Assembly (NCBI RefSeq): GCF_018691265.1 | Contig: NW_024881316.1 | Location: 21,677,819 to 21,741,818, forward strand | Length of the DNA: 64,000 nt | Source of the DNA: Tyto alba | Lineage: Eukaryota > Chordata > Aves > Strigiformes > Tytonidae | Direction: 5' to 3' | Shown: piece by piece, positions 12,737 to 22,920 of the stretch | Numbering within the stretch: the first letter of the stretch is position 1 | Layout: each line of letters starts with the position of its first letter | Notes under the pieces: model-generated | Told to the model about the DNA's origin: nothing | The model's input: only the letters and a program-made list of their open reading frames with translations | The model's database searches: none | Position numbers and translations under genes: made by a program

Positions 12737-14017
12737 CATCAGGGAATATCTGCACTACAACTAATAAATTGGTTTATTGCCCAGATCCTCATTTTCCAGG
12801 AAACCAGACTCAGTTACATTTAGAAAGAGGTTTTACTCCAGACTCATTCTACCCTATTGAAGTCCTGAGAAATATTTCCTATAAAAGTTGGCCTGCTTTT
12901 CTTTTCATTTTGACAAATTCCAGTTACACCATTATGCACAGAATTTGTATGGGTTTGAACAAATATAGAGTGAGAGAGGAACAAATCCAGTTGCACATTA
13001 GCTGCACAGTCACCTGGTCTTAGCATATGGTCCCTATTTTTTTTTAGTTCAGAAAACTGTGGAGAAGTTTTTGATGTCTAAAATATCATCAATCCGATGC
13101 CATCCTGCTTTGCAAGTTACCACATATCAGGTTTTTATTTGTTGTAGATTAATTTTCTGAAGTGTTTTTGAAATTGAAAGAAAACAGGATTTGAGGAAAG
13201 AGCAGCTGGGTTCACAAGGAAGTGGTGAAGCAATTTTCAAATAATGTCTTCCCTCCTGAACAGTTTTGTAGAATTTTACCATGTCAAAAGCAAGTGTCAG
13301 TGTAACAGCTTTAGTACAGTTTAGCAGTACATTTTCATCTAATTTAGAAATTATGTCTCAGACACAGGGGAGCGTGTAAACTTTACATGTATTTAACTGC
13401 AAGAGTGTAAGAAATCTCTGTGATTCATCTACTTAACATTAAGGATGCAGGTATTCTGCTACATCAGATCCTGAATTAGGATCCATGTCACTCCCAGTTT
13501 AGTCATTTATGTAGCTTATCAGTTAAAAACAATCTACAACTCAAACCCATCTAGAGGACTTTGTGAAATTGTAAAGGAATGTAGCAGTTTTCTAAAATTA
13601 TTAAAACCAAATTAAAAACTGGATTAAATGACAGCTTATGATACACTGTAGCTATGCCTAAAGGGAAGATGACAAGAAAGAAATAGCTTGTTGAGATAAA
13701 GAGCTCTTCAACGTACCAACCACTCTAACAACAGGTGTTCCAGTCTCTGTAAAACTACTTACCATTCCAAATGCCACTTCCCCATAGCATGATCTTCAGG
13801 ACTGTTATAGGGTCTATTGCTATAGGGTATAATATAGAGCTATAGGGATCTATTACTGAAGAGATTGTTGATATATGTTTCACAAGTCTGTTTTACGAAA
13901 GAACATTATGGTGCCTGCTGGGCATTATTTGCTTTGAAAGATTACTGTGAAAATAGTTAATAGTGAGAGAAACAGTTTTTAAATAGTTGTCAAATTGCTA
14001 TTACATTATCCATTTTA

Positions 14018-14085
14018 TGGTTGGACTTGATGAACTTAAAGGTCTTTTCCAACCTAAATTATTCTATGATTTTATTCTATGGTTA
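14018..14085 (+). mobile_element. CR1 LINE 3' tail, short fragment
   Basis: 'ggttggacttgatgaactta', 'aaggtcttttccaacctaaa' and the tail 'attctatgattttattctat' are the last bases of an avian CR1, with the diverged terminal ATTCTATG repeat. Heavily 5'-truncated. Confidence 0.88.
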
Positions 14086-14517
14086 TGTATTCACATCCAT
14101 TCACATCCACTCACAGGCTATTTAAAATAACAAAGTATTTTTTTTAAGTATTGTTTAAAGTATTTTTATTTTTTCATTTAGATGTTATTGAAAATGAGAT
14201 AGCTGTAGCATTTTGTTATAAAAGCTTGCATGGATAAGCACTTTTTAGGAAGTTATCTTTTTATTTCTGGGAAAAAAATGATTGTTAAAAGCAGTAGAAA
14301 CCTCTTTGTCTCCTCATGTAGATCAGACCTGTGAAATTTTGTCATTTCTAGCATTAGGCATCTGAAGCACTGTTTCTTTAATGTGGATGAAAGTTTTCTT
14401 GTAATAGTAATCTTTAGGAGAATTGGAAGAGTTTGATAACAAGCACTATTTTGGACAAGAACAGATAACAGAAAATGAAATAATGGTGAGTTTAGAATTC
14501 ATGGGAAACAAGCCTTC

Positions 14518-14535
14518 TTTTTTTTTTTTTTTTTT
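14518..14535. repeat. poly(T) run, 18 T
   Basis: Homopolymer tract. No retroelement body was recognised beside it. Confidence 0.9.
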
Positions 14536-16017
14536 CCACTTGAAAACGTTGGTATAAAAATTGATTGTTTCTAAAGTTGTAACCTATTCAGCTGCTAACC
14601 TCCCAGCTCCTTCAAGTCATTTTTCATTCAAAGATAACCATTTTTGCATAGATGACAAATACTTCCTTCTTTTCTTCCTTCACTTCTCTATTTATGGCAT
14701 TTTCTGGAAACACCTTCTTTCAGTAATACCTGAATTGATGCCATGTGTTCTGTTGGTGCTAATTTGCTGACAATCAAGTAATCTGTGGAAATGTTATGTG
14801 TCTCTCCAGACAGTATAGCAGTGCTTATTTTCTCAGCTTGGCTCATTTACGTTCTTCCACAGGAAATACCATGTAATAAAGCAGATGAAGTATCAAATAA
14901 TGTCTTTTGAGTTTTATTATGTAGCCTGTAAGAAAGATACATAGAAGACTGGGTTTGCTTTTATAGCACAGAATAAATACTAGTTAGTTAGGCTTTTTAC
15001 CAGTGAAATCACCTGTGTTACCAAGTTAGGATGATGGTATATTGTGCTACCTTGAAATTTTGGTTCCAAGAATGCTGCGATTAAAACTAGGAGGTTTGTT
15101 TCATTCCTGAATCCAAAGGTGTGCAGCTGCTGGTCTGCTCACAGACCACTCTAAGGATCTTCAGCTATCTAAGAGTGTGAAGCAAACATCAGGATTCTCT
15201 AGTGTCCTCACTAAAATGTCCTGCTCAGGCACATGTCAACTGGCAGACGGTTTTCTGTCGCCTCTCAAAACAAGTGTTCATTTTGGGAGGACACTGGCTA
15301 CTTACATGATGCGGTTACAGACAAAATGGTTTTGCTGTGTGGACAGTCACTGTCTGGGGAGTTTCTTGACCTAAGCATAGAACTCTGATTTAAGCATGAA
15401 ACCCCACATTATTTCTAATTAAGAGTGCCTGACACATCCCTTTTCATGCATTTTCATGGAACACTGGCGCTTGTGTTTAAATAAAATCTAAAAAAAAAAA
15501 AAAAATGTTTTAAGAGGAGGGAAATTTACAAAAATATTAGAAAGTCACTGCTTTGAGGCTCCTCAAGACAGTAAGCCTCCCTTTGAGGAAAATAAGTCAG
15601 CTTCTCTTAAATAATATAAAAAGCCAGTTTTTCTACCCTCCATTGTAGTTCCATTACATTTTTGTAGTAACTGTTTGTGGCAATAAAATATGCAAGTAAT
15701 TATATAGCAAAAATATTTTAGCTATTTAGCTATTTTAGCTATCTGAAAAATTCAGGATTCAAAAACTGAATTTCCTAGTAGCACAATATACTTATATACT
15801 TATATTTTATGTGCATGTAGATAAATTCTGTGCAGAATGTGTGGGAGGTTTGAAAGCTTGGGAGCATGTAGAGTCCCCCTGTGTTTCAGTGGAATTAGTG
15901 AAAATACTGAATGCATCATCAAACAGAGCAGTTTTCTACTTTCTGTTAGATTGATATTTAGGACAGGATATTGCATAAATGAAAACAGTTTTCCTATGTG
16001 AATTGTACTGCCCTGTA

Positions 16018-16935
16018 TCAAGAATTTTCAATAATGATTTTTTTAGATCTATAAAAAAGAAAATAAAACCACTGTATTATAATGTCATGGTTTGAGCTCA
16101 GAGGGCAACTGAGTACCATGCAGCTGCTCACCACCCCCTTCCTCCCAGAGCTGGGAAGGACAAAATGAAGCAAAAAGCTCTGAATTGAGATAAAGACAGG
16201 GGGCGATGACTCACCCATTACAGTCATGGAAAAAAAGACAGACTTGTTAGGGGAATAAAAAAAGAACATAAATTTAATACAGACACTAACAACAACAACA
16301 CTTAACAGGCAGAGTAGGACAGTGAGAAGCATTACCATGTCTTGAAAACACCTCCCCCCCACCGCTCTCTTCCTCCTAGGCTCAGCTTTGCTCCCAATAT
16401 CTCCACCTTCTCCTCCCAGTGGCACGGGGGGACAGGGAATGGGGAGTTCAGTCAGTGTTAGCCACTTCTTTTCCCCCAGGGGGTGGGGGGAACTCCTTGC
16501 ATTCTTCCCCTGTTCCAGTGTGGTCCCCCTCTCACAGAAGAGAGTCCTCCACAAACTTTCTCTGACATGAGTCCCCCCCATGGGCCACAGCATCTCCCGA
16601 ACAGCTCCAGTGTGGGTCCCTCCCAACCACTGCAATCCTCCCAGCACTAAACTACAACAGCAGGGGCTGCTTCGGGCAGAGTCCCGGCCTTCTGCAGGTG
16701 CAACCACCTGCTCTGGCATTGGATCCTCAGGGGGCTGCAGGTGGGTGTCTGTTCCACCATGGACCTCCATGGGTGGCAGAGGTGGCAGTTCTGCCATCTC
16801 ACCATGGGTTGCAGGGGAGTCTCTGCTCTGGTGCACCTCTCCCTCCTCCTCCTTCTTCTTTCCTGACCTTGGTGTTTGCATAGGTGTCCTCACACCACCG
16901 TTCACAACTCCAACTCCCCCTCCCAGGTTCAGCAT
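16018..16935 (-). other. 305-codon open frame inside the antisense LTR, unknown
   Basis: The longest open frame in the window. It lies almost wholly within the LTR at 16083-17083 and ends 65 bp beyond it in flanking DNA. The first half is low-complexity and rich in Pro, Gly and Glu, and follows the LTR's repeated modules ('PPMEVHGGTDTHLQPP', 'EQVVAPAEGRD'). Around residues 200-220 there is a hydrophobic run (MLLTVLLCLLSVVVVSVCI) that could be a membrane segment by composition. I recognise no domain. The first ATG is immediately downstream of the TATTTAAG word and so would sit upstream of any start site driven by it. Most likely a chance frame in GC-rich LTR sequence. I do not call it a gene. 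Confidence 0.3.
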
Positions 16936-17083
16936 CTTAAATACGTTACCACAGGGACACAGTCACCATCACTAATTCTCTTGGCCTTGGAGCCAGGGGA
17001 GCTTTGAGAAGCTTCTCATAGGGGACTACTGCTGTAGCCCCCTCCCTGCTACCAAAAACCCCACCACTCACTCAAACACCGCA
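16083..17083 (-). mobile_element. Solo LTR of an avian endogenous retrovirus (ERVL-like, about 1 kb family), antisense
   Basis: The + strand begins 'tgtcatggtttgagctcaga' and ends '...caaacaccgca', giving TG...CA ends. On the - strand the order matches a roughly 1-kb avian LTR family that I recognise: a 'tgggg.tttttggtagcagg' start, 'gaagcttctcaaagctcccc', a TATTTAAG promoter word (16936-16943), GC-rich repeated modules containing 'gaggtccatggtgg' and 'caggtggttgcacc', then an AT-rich stretch near 16270 where the poly(A) site should be. The flanks are TATAA (16078-16082) and TATAT (17084-17088), a 5-bp target duplication with one mismatch. No internal retroviral genes are present, so it is a solo LTR. 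A 305-codon frame crosses it (see separate entry). The ERVL assignment is inferred from the 5-bp duplication and remembered similarity. Confidence 0.85.
16936..16943 (-). promoter_or_regulatory. LTR TATA-like box (TATTTAAG)
   Basis: CTTAAATA on the + strand, at the expected place between the U3-like and repeat-rich parts of the antisense LTR. It would drive transcription away from EYS sense. Activity is not known. Confidence 0.5.
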
Positions 17084-19727
17084 TATATAAATAAATAATA
17101 AAAACCTCTTGCATATTGAATACATTGGAAAACATAAAAATATGGGAAATAAAACCAAGAAAATAAAGACAAGCATCCTATTAGACTCTACCAATCATAA
17201 TAGAAAACTATAGATTCATTTGACTTCCAAAAATGTTTTCCAACACACAACATTATTCTTAATACTATTTTATAGAAATAATCATAGTTGTAGTGACTGT
17301 TTTCATTCATATGAACAGTCCATTTCAACAACTGATGAACTTCAGCGAAATAAAGAGCATATATCAACCAAAATTTATAGAAGTAAAATATGTACCATGT
17401 GGCAAAGTACAGTATTTAAAGTTTAACAGCATAATCCCAGTCCCTGTTGAACACCTGTATTTTCATATACATTTTCTCATATAACAGGGAGTATGCTACT
17501 GGGTGGGTTTTTTGCATCCCAGTTTCAAAACAAAACAGTTTATCACTGCAGGTTTGTCTGAGTTTTAAATTATGTAGTTGTTATTTTAATAACAACAACA
17601 ACAAAAAAACATTAAAATTGAAGTATTCCTGCTAAATATCTGTGTAATTCATTAAATGTTTTAAGGGCACAGCAGAATCAGTATGTTACCCTCTCTGTTC
17701 CTGGAGATTCTTATATAGGAGTTTTATGGGAATTCCTCTTATGTTAATTCTGCTCTTGATATAAAAGTATTTTAAATCACTCATGAAAATACTAGTGTAT
17801 AGAAAAGGTAGAGAAAATCAAGGATTTCCATACATTAAAAAAATTGAGTATGAAGGGATATTTCATTCATTGATCTCTGAAATCCAGTAGGCTGCACAAA
17901 TCTCTTCCTTCAAAGATGAATCCAGAGAGACTCAAGGCAGGAAATGATAAGATGAAATTCAGCTCTAGATGATCACGAGTCTGCCATTTTTTGACATTTC
18001 TGAAGACCAGACTGGGTGCAGTTGAAAATAAAGAGAAGAATGTCAAACCAGATTTAAAGCCTGAACATCTCCATGAATAATCCACATGCTGATGCTCGAG
18101 GGTCTGAAATTTATCCAGAGATACTGGGGAGGCAAAAGATTTAAAAGGAACAATAACAATAAATTTTGCCAAAACAGAACCTTGTGATCCAAAATACTGG
18201 TTCAAAATGTGTTTGATGAAAGGGTCACCCTTGCTTTTTTTGTTTTGTTTGTAAAACAACAGAGAGTTAGTTTTACAGAGATTTAGATACATTAACAAGG
18301 TGATTAAGCCTTTGGTCCCCAGTATATATACTAAAAAGTTGATGACATTTAAGAAAAGAAGGGAACAGGATAAAGAAACTACTACTGTGTCACTTAACAG
18401 CAGGCAAGACAGATTTCTGAGGTTGTGTGATAGGGCAGTTCAACACTGAAAACATTATTGAAATACTAATCTAGAAAATCAAAATAAAAATATGAGGAGT
18501 TATAAAGAAAAGTATTAACTGGCACTATACTTAATCCAGCTGAAGGTATTTTACAAGAATAAAGAACAAAATTTGAACACAGAGAATGCTAATAAAAACT
18601 CAGAACTACCTGAGGATGGTAAATGTTTTATACTTGACATTTGCCACAAACTCTTTCAGCTTGTGATGTTATCATCTTATCTTGGTGCAGAAGTAGTCAA
18701 CTACTTTGTTGTTGTTAAAATGAGGTTTCAGCAGGGACCTTACCAACCCCTTCATTTGTCTGCATTTTCTGTTATCTCTGAAAATATATCATACGTTTTC
18801 TGCACTTCCAGAACAAAGATGTTCTTCATTCTTTCTTCTGGCTCCAGTGGTGGTACACTAAAATCCTGTTGAGTTGTTACAGTTTCAGAAGCAGTAGATT
18901 AATGCCATGCTTTTATATTGGTGTGTCTTATTTTTCACATAAACAACTTGCCAAAAGTGTATAGGATTCTATTCTATGAGTAGTGGTGAACTTTACGTGT
19001 AATAATCAATAAGACTTAGTCATTGTGCATGACATTAGGATTTTTATAAGTTCTGGCAATATCTTCATTTATCTATGCCATGATTTTTTGCTCGTAACAT
19101 GTCTATTTACATTCTCTGCTTTAAAAGGTGTTCTTCTAATAAAAAGTGTTTTCCCTCTTAACATTTGATTCATGAATCTTTAAGAGAAGACATAATCAGA
19201 CAGTGTTTGCCAAAAAAAAAAAAAAAAAAGGTGAGGGAGAAAAATGGTGAAGGCATCTATGGAAATACTGTGAAATGTCATTAAAAGTAAGGCCTTTGCT
19301 AATAACAGAAATGCCTCTTACTGAACCCAATCAATACTGGTTGCTCTTTTCTTACTTAATGTTATGTTACAGACCACACAATATTTATATTATGTCCTTA
19401 TTTACTTTCCGGCTTTGTTCCCCCAGATAATAATAAACTGGTTATATGCTATTGTATATATGTGTATAATACACAAAAAAAAAACATATAGAAACACTAT
19501 ATTTCAACTTCATAATAGTTTTGTCTCTTTTTCTGACATTCTTTTGCATTTGTTAATTCTCCCTTTTTTCGTTGTAGCTCTTACAGTCCTTTGTGACTTG
19601 CCAAACCCCCCCAGTGCAGTGTGGACAGAACAGAAAAATACAAAATCTGCACCTCCTTTTTTATGAGCCACGGTATAAAGACAGGGACATTTTTAACATC
19701 TCCTTGTGTTTGACAATTTCTTTGTCA
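17084..19727. other. Unannotated intronic stretch between two LTRs
   Basis: AT-rich, with an 18-A run at 19212-19229. A 143-codon open frame on the - strand at 17867-18298 has no recognisable domain and no coding-like features. Nothing else is supported. Confidence 0.6.
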
Positions 19728-19918
19728 CTTACTGTCCTGGTTGGGGCTGGCCTAGAGTTCCCGTTGGTCTGGCAGCGGGAGGAGCTGCAGCACCCTGAGA
19801 CCCCAGGGGCTCCCCAGGGCCCAGTGCCCTCACCTGTGTGCGGGGGCGGGGGGAGCACAGCTGGAGGGCTGGGCCCGGATTGGCCGATAGTCCATGTCAC
19901 GTGACATTGTGCTCACCA

Positions 19919-19924
19919 TATAAA
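19919..19924 (+). promoter_or_regulatory. LTR TATA box
   Basis: TATAAA followed by 'ggcagg', at the expected U3/R position and aligned with TATATAAAGG in the related LTR at 61864-62453. Confidence 0.8.
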
Positions 19925-20095
19925 GGCAGGAGTGGGCTGGGAGGGGCTGCCACTTCTGGGAGTGTTGCTGTGGTGTCTTTGTGTTTGGGATTGCCAGCTG
20001 GGACCAGGTGGGTGTCAGTCGGTTGGTGGGGGGTGAGCAGATGTATGGTACATTACCTGTTGATACTGCTGTCAGTGTATTGTTCTGTTACTGTT

Positions 20096-20101
20096 ATTAA
20101 A
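20096..20101 (+). terminator. LTR polyadenylation signal ATTAAA
   Basis: ATTAAA in 'ttattaaactgtttttatct', the conserved poly(A) context of this LTR group. It is about 170 bp after the TATA box and in EYS sense. Confidence 0.75.
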
Positions 20102-21316
20102 CTGTTTTTATCTCAACCTGCGAGTCTCCCTTTGCCCCTCCGATTCCCTCCCCATTCCCAAGTCGGGGGAGGGTGGGTGAGCGACTGCGGGGCATTTAGC
20201 TGCTGAGTAGGCTCAAACAACAACACTTACCTGGTCTGAGGGTTTTCAGTCCTTGCTCAGATGGAAAGTGATGTTTTCTGCCTGGTCCCTGCCCACTGTT
20301 ACAAACCTGCATTAGTCCAGTTATGTGAAAAACTTCTTTGATTTCCAGTCCAAAGCAGCTTAATTTAAAGTTAACTTTATAGATACAGCAAAGTATATGC
20401 AATTATGTTGTGTATCAGCTACAGCATTGTTCTGTGAGGCAGTCTGAGCCATGTAGCAGTTGCTCAGCTTGGTCACCTCGAACAGCGTTTATTTTAACTA
20501 ATCTGCTCATTTCAGAAGAGTCAGCAAGAGATGTATTCTGTAGTAAGGGCCCTTCTGGTGGGAAGATCAGGTTGGTAGAACTGCTATGTACCACATCATA
20601 TTTAATAGACATGTGAGTGAGACAAGAACTTAAAGTTCTTTACTACTGATGTTTTTACTAAATGTTTAGTGGAGAAAATATTTCTACATAAAATAGTCCC
20701 TCAGTGTTCCCATTGCTTTTATGTGCTATTTGCACACACTTAGCATGCTCTGTGGTTATTTATAAATTATGTTGACAACAACTTTGAAAATGAGAGAATA
20801 CTTACTAAACAAAATCTGATTTCAGTTATCTCCTGGTAGAAATCAGGGTGCAATTCTAAACCCAGTCATATTTAGTCCAATCAAATCCAACTTAGATCTT
20901 TTTCTTAAAAGAGCATGAATGTTTCCCTATTGTCACCACTGAATGAAGACTGAAATTTGCAGTTTCTTCATTTCTGGTGGAAAAACAAGCAAACAAACAA
21001 ACCAAAACCCCCAAAATCCCAAAACTTTATTTTTGTTGCTTGCATTAATCTTTTCTGTGCTATAATTCAAAGTTTTTATTCTGACAGAAAATGGAAAACT
21101 TTGTAGTAGACTGAAGGCTTGGCAGCATCACTATTAAAAAACTACTCAGAAGACTAAAGATGGAAGCAAAAACTGAGAAAAGGCTAACCTTCAAATATTT
21201 TCATAATGTGTGTAAATATTAATATTCTTTCTTTTGCCCTTAATGTTTCTGGACAACAGGATATGTAGAATAAAACCAGTAAGTTTTCCATTCTGTAATT
21301 CACTACGTAGTGTTGT

Positions 21317-21436
21317 GAGGTCCTTATTTCATTTACTAATCCTGGGATGTCTGATCATTCAGATCAGCTGCTTTCAAAAGCTAATATAATATCATAAAAA
21401 GCATAATGCTCAACTGAACTAGCAGACATAGTGACC
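21317..21436 (+). repeat. Diverged duplicated unit, copy 1 (about 120 bp)
   Basis: Starts 'gaggtccttatttc' and shares with 22799-22920 the ordered words 'atgtctgat.attcagatc', 'ggctgc/agctgc', 'gaaagctaata/aaaagctaata', 'atcataaa', 'gcat', 'caa' and 'ctagcag/ttagcag'. Same orientation, roughly 75-80% alike by eye. Either an old interspersed repeat or an old local duplication. Confidence 0.8.
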
Positions 21437-22589
21437 TTCAAAATTAATAGAATGCGGTGAAGGAGAAATGGAAAATTTCATGGAAATTTGGAGTTGAAAT
21501 TTTGTTAACACATTGGTCACCTAAAGAGACAATGTTAGGAAATTATTGGAGAATTTGAACAAAAAGCTGAATAGCTTCATTGCTATCAACCAGAGATTAT
21601 TTCAGAAAGCATATCCAAATACTTGTATTACAATTTGACATCAGTAACTACTGTACTTTACTTCTCATATCTTGGACCACAAAACCTATCATCTTTACTT
21701 TTGTGATTTTGGGTTTTTTTTTGTGCTTTTCTGCTGGTTCCATAAACTCTTCTCTTGAAATCTGCAGTAGTTCTCTGCTTATTTTCATTGCTTTTGTGAC
21801 CATTCAGCCATCAAATGTATGATGCAGCAGAGGACAGAATCTGCCACTCTGCTTAGCTTGGCACTCTGTACATGTTGTATCAGATCTGCAATAGGAATAA
21901 AGGAAAGTGGGGAAGGATTTAGGCAGGAAGAATGATACATATATTCTGAAATGGACTGAATCAATCTGTTCAGACCAGAGAAATGGCTTTCTTTGGCTAT
22001 ACAAAGTGGATTATAAGGCTGAATTAAAGGTAGCAAAGAAAAAAACCCTCACCAAGGTGGAGTATAGGAAAAGATTAATTTCCAGAGAGTTTGACTTGAA
22101 AGAGAGATGTTTTTGAGAAAGATGATGTCATGTAGCTTTGCAGAATTATCTTCCTGGAGTCAACTATTCAATTGTTTCATGGAGAATAAAAAAACATCAG
22201 AAAAGGTATTTGCATAGGTAATGTTCAGTGTAAGGAAAGAAATAAAAAAGCCAGATATACTAGAGGAAAAGTAAAATAGACTGTTACAAGTCAAAGAATT
22301 TGACTGTTACTCAGTCAACAGAGAGTGTATTTGAGGAAAGAAAGAACAATCAGATAAGGGAGTGAAAAGAGCATCCCTGCTTCCACCCCCAAGTAAACCT
22401 ACAGTAATTTAGTAGATCAAAAGCCTGTTTCTGGGAGTAGTTTAGGGAGAGTGCTTCAGGACACTAGAGGAAACTCCATGCATGCCCTGCAAGAAATTGA
22501 TTTTCCAGTTACTGACATATTTTTTTTTTTCTATTGTAGTCTGACAAATTCAATGCTTGATAGAGAAACTGTTAGTATTAAATAGCATA

Positions 22590-22690
22590 GGAGATTAAAA
22601 ATCAAGCTCTCCTATATTCTTGAATTAGCCTCAGACTCATTGTATGACCTTGGACTTCTGTTCCCTCACTGCAACTCTTGCTGCATATTC
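22590..22690 (+). mobile_element. MIR-like SINE core, weak
   Basis: 'ctcattgtatgaccttggac' resembles the MIR core 'gctgtgtgaccttgggcaag', followed by a 'ctctg'-like stretch. Only the core is visible and divergence is high, so this is tentative. Confidence 0.4.
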
Positions 22691-22798
22691 TGCTGTAATT
22701 TTTGTGGGGTCATAATGTTGTGATTGTGCTTGCCAAGTGATAATTAATTCTTCTATTCTTTATCTAGATGTTTTTAAAATTTCCAGGGCTGCCTCAGG

Positions 22799-22920
22799 GA
22801 GGTCCTTATTTGCTTCCTTTTCTAATCATGGCATGTCTGATAATTCAGATCGGCTGCCTTTGAAAGCTAATACAGCATCATAAAGGGCATGAGGTTCAAT
22901 GAGTTAGCAGCTACTGTAAT
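22799..22920 (+). repeat. Diverged duplicated unit, copy 2 (about 120 bp)
   Basis: Partner of 21317-21436, 1.48 kb downstream in the same orientation, with the same order of matching words and a few small indels. Its left edge abuts 'ccagggctgcctcag', which has no match beside copy 1. Confidence 0.8.

Larger units (their letters stand above)
19733..20225 (+). mobile_element. Solo LTR, 493 bp, avian ERV, sense to EYS, with perfect CTTAC duplication
   Basis: Begins TGTCCTGGTTGGGGCTGG and ends ...CAAACAACAACA. The flanks CTTAC (19728-19732) and CTTAC (20226-20230) are identical, a perfect 5-bp target-site duplication that fixes both ends. A TATAAA lies at 19919-19924, with a CpG-containing GC-rich U3 before it. 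The poly(A) word ATTAAA lies at 20096-20101, followed by 'ctcaacctgcgagtctccct', a U5-like segment shared with the LTRs at 41224 and 61864. No coding interior is left. In sense orientation its poly(A) signal could affect EYS transcripts; no evidence for that is in the sequence. Confidence 0.94.

Noticed and set aside
17867..18298. 143-codon - strand frame as a gene or retrocopy
   Set aside because: No recognised domain, no polyadenylation remnant and no splice or promoter context. Long frames of this size occur by chance in 64 kb.
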